Shown here: positions 25,975 to 35,800 of the stretch, one piece after another
How the letters are laid out: every line of letters starts with the position of its first letter
How positions within the stretch are numbered: the stretch's first letter is position 1
Assembly (NCBI GenBank): GCA_022316685.1
Contig: JAKJHU010000056.1
Coordinates: forward strand, 3,835,872 to 3,899,871
Source of the DNA: Progne subis subis
Taxonomy: Eukaryota; Chordata; Aves; Passeriformes; Hirundinidae
Length of the DNA stretch: 64,000 bases
Reading direction: 5' to 3'
The notes under the pieces: model-generated
The model's database searches: none
What the model was told of the DNA's origin: nothing
Seen by the model: the letters and a program-made list of their open reading frames with translations, nothing else
Made by a program: the position numbers and the translations under genes

Positions 25975-28900
25975 CAACTTTTTGAGGCTTTGGTAATGGA
26001 CAAATAGTAACAACACCACGGGACAGACACACAAGTTGTTCTTGCAATGCCCATTGTCTCTGTGTCCCCTGCTGCCACATACCTGCTGTCTCAGATGAAA
26101 GGAGCTCTCGTGCTCGTGGGAACATTTTGAAGTGTATCCCCTGCAGGAACTGATATTCATGCAAATGACTAATTAATGGCATTGACTGAATAAACTGGAT
26201 TTGATCTGTTAAATGAAAATAGCATACCAGATTGCTCTCTCAATGATTTTGGTCATGCGTAATGGAAGTGTGATGCATTTTTAACTGTAACTATGTCATT
26301 GCCTCCAGTACTTCCACAGAACCTTTGAAATCTGGAAAATCATCCATCTGAGTGGAGCCCCAAGACAGAGAGGTCCTCAGTGGGGCCCCTGAAAATTCCT
26401 CTGGACATAGAGACTCTCCCATGACTAACCCTTGGTAGAACCAATGTGTTGGAGACAACCAGAGAAGGGCAACAGTATCAGGGCCGATGCAAGATAAAGC
26501 TGATTAGTGCGTATTCTTAAAGGCCAAAGATTTTCTTTCTTTTATAATAAAATTAGTTTTGGGAGGCCTGTTGACAAACAGAAATGTTCCAAAGCTAGGA
26601 ATTAAATTGGAACAAGACTAAAGCGGTTTTTTTTTGGTCTTCTAATAGGAACTATTATGAGAAGCAATGCTGGGGGTTGGTGTGAAGCAATAGAGATGCT
26701 CTGCAGCCTTTGTAGGAGTAGGGCTGATGTCAGCTGATCTCCCACTAAGTGTTTCCAATTCCAAATTCCAACTGGGGACATTGCTGTGCAATAATGTGAT
26801 ATTAGTGTTGTCACCTTCTTGGAGAGGGGCGGGGTACAAACTGTGCTTTCCAAACAAAACAAAATTAAATTCTCCCTCTCCAAAGCTCATTCAGATGAGC
26901 GCAGAACAGAAATATCTAGAATGAGCAGCCTGTTTCTGAAGCATCTAAAGCACAAACTCTTGTAAAAAGAGTTTTCAACCATGCAGCCCTCGTGGGTTTA
27001 CATCTCTCTGTTCTTCTCTGGCATCTTCTGTATGAGGAGCCCTTGACCTCCAGAGGGATCTGCAGAGGAGGACACAGCCCCTCTGACTCACTGCATCTGA
27101 GCCATGCAGGTCCAGAAGGAGAGGGGCTGTGCCATTGCTTTTTGTGTGAGTGAGATGTTGGCACTGGGACTGAGGAGGGGTGACTTGACACCAGCATGCC
27201 CTGGCACATCTTGGGACCATGGACATCTTGATTTTTATGGACCCTTCCCTCTTGTTCCTCTCTGAATGTCTGTATGAAAATTGGAGTTATCTTATCAGTA
27301 TTGGGGACTGAGTGCGTTTGCCTTTTCTGGAGTATGCTGCTGGTCTGAGAAGAGCATTGCTCGGGGAGACCTTCTCACACCATTGCTGCAGGAGCTGCCA
27401 GCCTTGTGTGCCATCCACGCCTCTGCCTCCACACCTTGGAAAGCAGCACCAGTGCACACTGAGCACTGTTCCGCTTGCATCCTGTGGGCCAGTTTTGACC
27501 AACCTTTCAATGAATGCTAAAATCCATGGCTGCAACATTTTTAAAGGCTGATCTTAACCTTTCTCATAGTGAATGCCTATGCTGGCAGAGTCTCTCTCTT
27601 CCTGAGTTGTCTTTAAAACATCTACTACCTATATAATGGCCCTAAAAACCTGTAGCCCTTACACCTTTTCCTTTGTAACATATCTCTGAGTAGATTTTTC
27701 TCTTGCCATGTGCTTTCCTGGGCCTTTTGTCCTTCCTGAACCGAGAGCAAATCAGCCAAACCAGTGGGAACTGTCAGCAAGTGTGGAGCTCAGAGGGGCT
27801 GGATGTACAGACTCACATCTTGTGCTGTGTTCTGCTGGAGGTAACATTACTGCACCCCAAATACTAATAGTACTCATGGCTTAGACCTCCCAAAATTTCA
27901 AAATTGTAGCTCTCCATGGGATCTGGTAGTTATCTGGAGAAGGGAGTACATTAGCAGACTGTTCAAATGTGTGGCTAATCAAGTAGAATTAATTTCTACC
28001 CACATTGCCCACTGGCTTCAACTTCCTTGATGTGGCAATGAAAGGGGAGTGAATAACCTGATGTGGTACAGCTAAAACCCCAAGTTTCAATTGAGCAGAA
28101 GGGTTCTGCCTCCAGTAACTGCACCTGCTGCAGGCTTATCACTGCTCTTAGCCTGTGCTCCCTGGAACAGATGTGTGCAGCTGGAGGGCTCCCTGGGAGC
28201 ACAGGCTGCTGTTGGGTCTGCCCTTTGTAGCACACAGGGAATGGGAATGCTCTGCAGTGACTCCTGAGAGCCCATTGCTACTTCCCATAAAGGAGCTGCT
28301 CTGTATCCAGACACCTCTACCCCTGTGGAAGGGCAGAATCAAGGATGGCCTTGCACCCTGATCTGCTTAAAACTGTTTGAGAGCAGTAACAAACTGCTCC
28401 TTTTGCTGTCATGCGTTGCTGTAATGCTTCATAAAGAAAGGTTGCTGTGCTTGTGCTCCTAGGACTTCACAGGTCTTTGTGGTGGTGACAGTTTGAGCTT
28501 TTGTTCCACCTTATCCTCCAAAGGCACTGGAACATTAATTCCTATTTGCAGTGTTCAAGGTTTTCAACAATCTTTGAGCGGGAAGAAGCTTTGTGGTGAC
28601 TTTGTGAACTACAAGGAGAATTTTAAGAATGATCCCAGACCACAAGCTTGTTCCTGCCAGTCTCGGGAGAATGAAGCACTTTCCCTCTAACAGAAAATGC
28701 TCTAGGACATGTGTGACTAATTTGTTACAAGGTAATTAAAAATTATCTGTATTACTGCAGTGCTGCATGATTTTGTTGAAACAAGCACTCTGGGTGAAGA
28801 TGAGTTGAGACGCTGGAACAGCTCCTCTCACCTGTAGATGGTTCCTGTCCTGATGGGAGGCAGTTTTCTGTCTGTCTGTCCTGCTGTGGGGACTGAGGGG

Positions 28901-30183
28901 GTAACTGCTGTCAAGGGTGGAGATGGCATTCACGTGGTTGTAGCTGGCATTTAGAACGTGCATCCTGGTTAATGAGGAGAGCTGTGGGCTCCAGAGATGT
29001 CCCAGTGGTGGCACAGCATGGGCTGTACTGGATTGACGGAGGATGCTTGTGACAGAGACACAGTTTTGTGGGCAGGGAGGGGCTCTGGACGGTTGACACC
29101 TTCCCATGGCATGGGCAGGGAGTGGAGACAAACACGTTTCAGTTCTGGGTGGCAGAGGTTTGAACAGCCTGTTGGTGTTTGACCCTTGCAGGGAGGAGCA
29201 GCCTGCTCCCTGTGTCCTTGTGATCAGCTGGGATGCTGTGGAGAGGGATGGATGGGAAGGTTGTACTCCCGGGGTCCTTGTCTGCCACTGCCTCCTGCCA
29301 GGCCCCAGATGGGACGGTCTGGGACCCATCCTTCTGCCTGCTGGGTTTGGCAGATACAGATTCTTGTCCTCTGATAGGGGTGGATTAATCTTTCATCGGT
29401 GATGACTCAGACAAGCAATAGCTGATAACCCTAACATAGCTCAGAGGTCAGGAGGGACAGCCTCAGCCCTGCTAATGTGAGAGGAAATGTTTCTTCTCTG
29501 CCTGTGACTAATGAGCATTTCTGAATGGCAGTGGCCACTGCTCCCTCTTCCAGTGTCTCCCCAGGAGCTGTTTGGAAACCTCAGAACCCCTTTGATCAAG
29601 GCAGAGGGTGGCAGAGAGCTTGAGGATGTCGCTGCCCCTGCTGCCACATCCTCAGGCAGTGAGCAGCTGCCATCTGAGGGGATGGGACACCCTGCCCTGG
29701 CCAGGGGTGACAAGGAGGAACTGCCAGGCAGAGAGATCGAGGCATTTCAGAAACACTGGGGAGCTGTGCCAGGCACTGGGAGATGCTGTCAGAACAACAG
29801 CCTCCTAATGCATCCATGTAATGAGGCTCAGCCACATGCATTTGCATTGCTAACTGCTGGACTAATTAGCACAATTAACTTTTTATATGTCCAACAACAA
29901 GCTTAGTGGGAAAAAAATCTACATTGTCAGGGGGAGGTGCCATTTCCAGAAAAACAGTGAGAACTGTGTCTGAAGTTATTAACTGTGAAAGAATTGAACC
30001 TGCACGGGGAGGGCACGCAGTGCAAGTAGGTTTAGGGATTGGCAGTGTAGGGGGTCAGGGACATAGTGAATAGCCCATGTTTTAAAAAAGGATCTGTTTT
30101 GCAGAAATTTACAGCATGTATGGTGGGGGTGTTAAAAAAAAAAAATCAAAAACAACCAACTAAACACTGAAAATCCCACAACC
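25974..30183. other. Non-coding stretch with a GC-richer part
   Basis: No gene is supported. From about 26.9 to 29.8 kb GC content rises, and open frames on both strands reach 197 codons (minus, 28736-29329) with Pro/Ser/Thr-rich unrecognised products. A TAAT- and octamer-rich stretch at 29790-29905 is a candidate conserved element. Confidence 0.5.
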
Positions 30184-30209
30184 AAAAAAAAAAAAAAAAA
30201 AAAAAAAAA
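30184..30209 (+). repeat. A26 homopolymer
   Basis: A plain run of 26 A. A shorter A run lies about 50 bp upstream. Confidence 0.93.
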
Positions 30210-30593
30210 GCAAAATCAAAGCAAAGCACCAATTCCAAATACAGTTTTGTTTCATTTGAATTCCTCTTGGAAAGAAAAATTGCAGAAGTGTGGAGTAAAG
30301 CAAGCCTTCATTACCACTCACAACAGGTAGAAAAGTAGACAAGGCAATTGGAAAATTCAAACTGATCCATTTATATAAAACCTTGAAAACAATTCTGTTC
30401 TGATGGCTGGGGAAAAATATATTAACAATAACCTCACTATAAACATTTAGAAAATGTTGTGACTTAAACTATGGGGACTGAAGAGATGGAATTGCAATGT
30501 AAGCTAGGACTGTGTCAGAGTATAATCCAGCACAGGCTGTTAGACTGAATGCAAATGATTAGTGTTTCTTGTTAGAGAGGTGCCAGTCACTCT

Positions 30594-30596
<3 letters not shown>
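30210..30596. other. Non-coding spacer between A26 and T29
   Basis: AT-rich unique sequence with no recognised gene. With its flanks it places A26 and T29 in inverted orientation, about 390 bp apart. Confidence 0.55.

Positions 30597-30625
<29 letters not shown>
30597..30625 (+). repeat. T29 homopolymer
   Basis: A run of 29 T. Read on the minus strand it is an A-tract immediately following a 112-codon open frame (30960 down to 30626), which is discussed as a finding. Confidence 0.93.
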
Positions 30626-30628
<3 letters not shown>

Positions 30629-31660
30629 GACCTGTTACCTGGATTGTGGCACCTGGGAAAAGACAAAGGCAAGGTTGTCCAGTTTACCACCAGCACAATT
30701 CCACGTTGCAGTTCTTTTATGTCATGGTTCCTATGAACTCCTGTGAATGCAACTGGTGAAAATGCAGAAACACTTAGGGAGTCTGAGTGATGGCTTATAG
30801 ATATTTTTAGGAAAACTTGGCCTGCCGTCGATCTGTTCCTGAACCAAGGATCAAAATCGTCCCAGGCATAAGGAGACATTGACTGTAGCGGTGTTGGTGA
30901 ATGGGACCTTGTATAATAAATCCGTGCTCTAAAATTGAGGCTCAAACAAGGCGTTATCACTTCCCTGTCAGATGAGCGCTCTGATGTTCCCTTTCCTTAG
31001 CAGACTCAGCCGAGATCCCGGTGCCACGTGAGTGAGAGAACATTTAGCTTTACTCAGCACTCCGGCACTGGGGACAGCTCTGGGCTCCATCCCGGCTGTG
31101 CTGGGTGGGAGGTGAGGATGCCAGAAGCGGCAACGTGGCATTTTCGTGTCACCCGCTGTCGGGGTGAGTGAGGGCTCGCATCAGTCCCGAGCAAATCCCG
31201 AAGAGCCGTGTGAGAGTCGCTCCCGGAGCGTGGCACCGTGTGTCCTGCCCGGGCACAGCCCTGACACCCCGCACCGCAGCAAGGCTGGGCAGGCTCTTCT
31301 GACAGCTCTGGTGTGTCGGAGAGATCTCTGTCACGGCAGGGAGGCTGCGGGGAGCGGAGCAGGGAACCCGTGCTCGTGTGTCACCCTGCAACGTGACACG
31401 CACGGCGGCCGCGGTCACAGCGGGGACACGGAGGGGCTGCGGGAAGCTGGGGGCACCTCTCACCCTTCGGCAGCCAGGGGCAGCTCTCCGGAGAGCGGCG
31501 GCTGCCAACCTGCTCCCCTGGCAGCGCCGCAGCCCCCAAAGCCGCGCTGGCAGCGGGCAGAGGCCGCCCTTGGCACAGCCCGGCCCCAGAACAGAGCCAG
31601 AGCCGCCGCGAGTCGGGAGAGGGCAAGGGAGAGAGAGCCTGCCAGAAAGTCCGCATGTGC

Positions 31661-32200
31661 GCGGCAGAGAGCCGGGGGATGCGGGATGGGCAGAGACATC
31701 GCGGGGGATGCGGGATGGGCAGAGACCCGGGGGATGCGGGATGGCAGAGACATCGCGGGGGGGATGCAGAGATCCGGGGGATGAGGAGCAGAGACCCTGT
31801 GGGATGCGGGATGGGCAGAGACTCGGGGGATGCGGGATGAGCAGAGACCCTGTGGGATGCGGGATGGGCACAGACATCGCTGGGGATGCGGGATGGGCAG
31901 AGATCCGGGGGATGCAGGATGAGCAGAGACCCTGGGGGATGCGGGATGAGCAGAGATCTGGAAGGATGCGGGATGGGGCAGAGATCCGGGGGATGCAGGA
32001 TGAGCAGAGACCCTGGGGGATGCGGGATGGGCAGAGAGCCGGGGGATGCAGGATGAGCAGAGACCCTGGGGGATGCGGGATGGGGCAGAGAGCCGGGGGA
32101 TGCGGGATGAGCAGAGACCCTGGGGGATGCGGGATGGGGCAGAGATCTGGGGGAAGATGCGGGATGGGGCGGAGACCCGGGAGGATGCGGGATGGGGCAG
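31661..32200 (+). repeat. 20-copy G-rich 27-28 bp minisatellite
   Basis: I count 20 units beginning GATG(C), the first full one at 31678, preceded by a partial unit. A typical unit is GATGCGGGATGGGCAGAGA then CCCGGGGG-type sequence. Units 9-17 partly alternate between a form with GCAGGATGAGCAGAGACCCT and a form with GCGGGATGGG(G)CAGAGA, giving a higher-order dimer of about 55 bp. Units 3, 4 and 5 are truncated or irregular. The + strand carries many G3-G5 runs. All three forward frames and the reverse frames stay open because the unit has no stop codon in most registers, which explains the spurious 280-434 codon ORFs here. Confidence 0.95.
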
Positions 32201-32290
32201 CAGCGGCGCTGCCCTCTGCCCTGGGAGGGGGATGGATGAGTGCCGGCCGTGCACATCCCAGCGAGCCACAGCAGCGCCGAGGCAGCCCCG

Positions 32291-32301
32291 GTGCATGCGC
32301 A
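32291..32301 (+). promoter_or_regulatory. NRF1-like site
   Basis: GTGCATGCGCA closely matches the NRF1 palindrome core GCATGCGC, a motif common in TATA-less CpG-island promoters of neuronal genes. It lies about 450 bp upstream of the DPP6-S start codon, at the 3' side of the island. Binding is inferred only from the motif. Confidence 0.5.
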
Positions 32302-32453
32302 AGGCGCGGGCGGCCGCCGTGGAGGTGGGGAGGGAGCGAGGACCACATCGCTGCCTCCGGCTCCGAGCTGCCAGTTGCTGGTTGCCAAGCAGTTATCATT
32401 GTTTCTGTGACGATTGCAGAGGCTGTTGCTAATTGAAGAAGCCCCCACAGCAT

Positions 32454-32488
32454 CCTTCTCTCTGCTTCTGCTCCTGCTTTTATTTTAG
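32454..32488 (+). other. Strong splice-acceptor-like tract
   Basis: A long pyrimidine tract (TTCTCTCTGCTTCTGCTCCT and onward) ends in TTTTATTTTAG at 32488, with a branch-like TGCTAAT about 55-60 bp upstream (near 32427-32433). If used, the exon containing the DPP6-S start codon would begin at 32489, and a separate 5' UTR exon would lie upstream in the CpG island. This is inference from motif quality only. Confidence 0.4.
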
Positions 32489-32624
32489 AGGCTCAAGGGG
32501 GAAGACAGCCAGACTAGTGCTTTTTTACATTGCATTTTTATTTATTTCTTTTTGTGGGGGTGGGAAATTTCTCAGCTGGTGATTAAGTGATGGACTAGTT
32601 ACTCATTCGTATCCCTTTAGTCTT

Positions 32625-32702
32625 TGTGTGTGTGTGTGTGTGTGTGCGTGTGCGTGTATGTCTGAACACACAGACAAGCTTACACACACACACACACACA
32701 CA
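32625..32702 (+). repeat. Facing (TG)n and (CA)n microsatellites
   Basis: A (TG)n run with two CG interruptions (32625-32658) is followed after about 22 bp by a pure (CA)n run (32682-32702). The two are reverse complements, so the transcript could fold into a stem of about 20 bp ending 45 bases before the DPP6-S start codon. Both arms are expected to vary in length between individuals. Confidence 0.93.
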
Positions 32703-32708
32703 GAGTAA
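32658..32708 (+). promoter_or_regulatory. Upstream ORF (16 codons) before DPP6-S
   Basis: ATG at 32658 starts a 16-codon frame, MSEHTDKLTHTHTHTE, that stops at TAA 32706-32708, 39 bases upstream of the DPP6-S start. The (CA)n arm encodes its Thr-His repeat, so CA length changes would alter or extend it. A two-codon frame (ATG GAC TAG) lies at 32590-32598. Both matter only if transcription starts upstream of them. Confidence 0.45.
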
Positions 32709-32747
32709 AATCCTGTTTGCCACTGCAGTGGGCACAAATAGGTGAGC

Positions 32748-32804
32748 ATGACTACAGCCAAGGAGCAAAATGCATCAGGGAAACAAGCCCAACAGCAAGA
32801 CCAG
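32748..32804 (+). CDS. DPP6: DPP6 short isoform, first coding exon (N-terminal 19 residues)
   Basis: The exon encodes MTTAKEQNASGKQAQQQDQ and ends in CAG followed by the donor GTAATG at 32805, in phase 0. As recalled, the mammalian DPP6 short isoform starts MTTAKEPSASGKSVQQQEQ before the shared exon 2, so 14 of 19 residues match, the length is identical and the splice position agrees. DPP6 (DPPX) is a type II single-pass membrane protein of the DPP4 family that has lost peptidase activity. It joins Kv4 channels with KChIPs, speeding inactivation and promoting surface expression in neurons. This exon supplies only the isoform-specific cytoplasmic N-terminus; the transmembrane helix and beta-propeller/hydrolase domains are encoded by downstream exons outside the window. 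The ATG has A at -3, a good Kozak base. The Gln-rich end matches the family. The gene is partial here because of exon structure, not truncation. Confidence 0.9.
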
Positions 32805-32810
32805 GTAATG
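32805..32810 (+). other. DPP6: 5' splice donor of the DPP6-S first exon
   Basis: CAG/GTAATG is a good match to the donor consensus and falls exactly where the DPP6 short-isoform-specific sequence should join the shared exon. Confidence 0.85.
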
Positions 32811-35800
32811 CTTATTTTCCTCAATTTCAAGCAGATACAGATTTACGGTGTGTAGCTTTGTGTTTCTTGTATGATTATTATGATTATTTTTAATTTAAAG
32901 TCTTTTTGGTGTCTGTTCTTAAAATTGCCAACTGAGTCACCAGCCAGTGGCAGGAGGAAAGTGCTGTGTAGCTGGGTTCAAGGTCTGCTTTCTCGGTGTG
33001 TGTGGAGACTTGGGGGGAAGCTGAAATTGTGCTATTTTTAACAGCCGGTGCCTCTTGCTGAAGGCTATAGAGGTTTCTTCTGTAACTTGCTCCTTACTTG
33101 TGTGCTGGGAGGGGGGAATATGTTGGGATGGAGGCCCTTTCTCACTGGAGGAAGGGGGCAAGGGTATTTAAAAGCCCTCTGCAGATAGATATAAAATCAT
33201 AAAAGTGGGGTTCAGCTTCTGACTTTGTCATGCACTCGCAGTGAATTTTTCTTGCCTGGCATTGTCTTGGAGGGACACTTCAGGGTACAGCGTGTGCCCA
33301 GGCTATGCATGAGCAAGCAGGGATGGCAGGGGGGGCAAAAAGCAGCTGCAAGTAGGTAAAACTCCTACTGGCTTTGGGGGAAATTGCTGTGCTCACAGTA
33401 TATCTGAACTCGGATTTATTTCTCTTGGAAGGCACTTCTTGTGCTTCTGTAGAGGTAGAAAGTTAAAGACTTCATTTTCTCTGTCAAACCTGTGTTTTGG
33501 AGAATATTCCTCTCTGCCTGCACTTACCATGACAGAAAAAAGTCAAAACTCTCCCTGTCTATAAAGCAGCGGGTGGCAGAAAAAAAAAAAAAAAAAAAAA
33601 AGGATGTATCCTCAGCCGTAAAGGATGGGCAGAGCTAAAAAAGTGGTGGCATAAGGGAGAGTCTGGTTACGATCTGGGAGCTCCAGATGAGGCTGGGGAA
33701 GGTTCCTGGGCTCCAGGGGCACCGGCAGATCAACATCTCCATTCTCCTCATCCCCACCTTCCCCTCCCCGTGCTCAAGGCGCTGCAGTGGAGCCCAGACG
33801 CTCCAGTTCTTCAATTTTTCCTCCTCTCCTTAAGACATTGGAAGTTCTCCACTTTAATCTTTGGTTAGGACAGCACAGGAGGATAATTTAAACAGATCTC
33901 TCAGGGCACAAATTAATTCTTAAAATAGTTCTTCCTGGCATGATAGGCTGAGAGATTCACTTATTGTTTTTTGGGGTTTTTTTGTTTTTTTTTTTCTTGG
34001 TACAGTATTTTAGGGAAGAGAAGAGCTTGGGAAGACACTAAGCACCACAAATAGGATCATATAATATGCATTTTCAGGGTGACCATTTTCAGGGTCATTA
34101 CCAGTGACCCAAACAGGCAGGCTCAGTGGTTCTGAAAAAACAAGAAGAAAACAACTTTGATATTTGGGGTTAAGAAACTTTCACTTCATCTAACTCTGCA
34201 GATGCTGGACTTTTCTTGTCTCTTCAATGCTTTTGGAATATATATTTCTGTCACTGTTTGCTGCAGGTTAAAATGAGTCTACCCGTGTTTCTGGGAGGCG
34301 GGGGTTTTTGAGTGGCTTTTCTGAACAGAGAGGGCTATGGGGTTGTCCTCCTTAAAGCTGTGTAAAAATGTTGTGTTTTGTAAGTCAAGAGACATATGTT
34401 GCCTTTTTATAAAGCAGAGGTGTTTTTGTTTCAAGTAGTGTTACCTACCTGATGTCATTTTGCTGTTGGCATGCCATGTCTTTGCTACTTTAGTCTTCCT
34501 ACATGAAGTACAAAATGCTCAAAATAGGTCTTTAGTATATGCAGGATCCTGATTGAGTATATTCTATAACTGGCTGAATTGCAATTATACCCATATGGTA
34601 CACTTAGATATTCTGGAAGTACGTGCTCTCTCAGCTCTGCCCTAGCGTGAGCATGAAATAGAAATATCAAGAATATATAAATATCAATCATATTGATGAA
34701 TATTAATGTCTGAGTCTGTGAGCAAATTTGCTCACTCCCATCATTTCTTTTATTGTTTTCACAATACATTATTAGTAAAACGGCTTGACAGCGGGGGGTT
34801 GAATCCAATCTCTGTCTATTGATTTGAGTGCACTTTTATCTTCCAACACCAAAAGCAGATCTAAACTCTTATTTTATCTAAAACTGTTCATAACTGAAAA
34901 AAGGCTCTATTCAAATTCTATTTCTAGCTGAAATTCTATTTCGAGGCTTATGCATATCAAGAATTACTGAGACTCTTTTCCTTGCTTAAAAGTGATCAAG
35001 AAACTGAAAAATGTAGCTTGGAGAAAAACTAAAGGCAAAGTGCTGGTCTGGCTGTAGAGGACCGAGCCTTTTTCAGTAGCAGCTGCTGCTGTCGTAAGGG
35101 ATTTTGACCGTCCCTTTTCTGTGTTCCTTGCTGTGACATTCCCTGGATCCAGAGGCAAGCAAGTGTCACAGTTGGCTTAAATCTGTGCTGTGTCCTGCCA
35201 TACTAACCCAAACAGAAGCTGGCCATGAAAAGACACTGTAGGAATAGGGTGGGGAAAGTTTGAAAGTGTCTGCAGAAGCTTTGCAGGCAAAAATTTAAAA
35301 ATCTACTTTAGACTCGTGTGTCTATATGCAAATGAAGTCATGTTCTGTCTTGAGATTTACAAAAATGATAATAATTAGAAAATGATTGGGATGTGGAGAT
35401 AAGCAAAGAACGGCTTTAGCTGCTGAAAGCAGGCAATCCCCTTTCTTCCTTAGGTAATTAAAAATGTTTCTATACAATTTCTTTCTGATAAGCGATGCTG
35501 CTCACCTGCATGCCGGTTAAACTGCTCAGAATTCCAATCATTTATCTCCTTGCTTATCTGTCTCATGGGTCTGAACCCTTAAGTCTTTTGGACATCATGT
35601 AGGAAGGCGTTCTGTAAGTGATAAGTAATGCTGTCTGTGACTGTCAAGCTGTGATTGCTTGATCAAGATGTGAGCTGGACGTGGTCTCCTCTGCGCACTT
35701 GGCTGCTCCTGACGCAGCTGGGGTTTCTTGTTCAGGGGGTTGGAGTTGGACACCGTGCAGTGCACCATTATCACAGCTGGCTTTCTGCTGGACCCAGTGC

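Larger units (their letters stand above)
30965..32375 (+). promoter_or_regulatory. DPP6: CpG island / presumed DPP6-S promoter region
   Basis: Local GC and CpG content rise sharply compared with both flanks, starting near GAGCGCTC at 30974 and ending near the TCCGGCTCCGAGC run at about 32357-32369. It lies 0.4 to 1.8 kb upstream of the DPP6 short-isoform start codon on the same strand, as expected for a CpG-island promoter. An E-box CACGTG lies at 31025-31030, and NRF1-like motifs at 31652-31661 (GCATGTGCGC) and 32291-32301. No TATA box is evident near the 3' edge. About 40% of the island is a minisatellite (31661-32200). The transcription start cannot be fixed from sequence alone. Confidence 0.75.

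Noticed and set aside
28736..29329. 197-codon minus-strand ORF
   Set aside because: Pro/Ser/Thr/His-rich product with no domain, in a GC-richer stretch where other frames are also open; no splice or promoter context.
31149..32453. 434-, 355-, 352- and 280-codon ORFs around the CpG island
   Set aside because: They run through the stop-poor 27-28 bp minisatellite in several frames and on both strands at once, encode only repeat peptides, and match no protein family.
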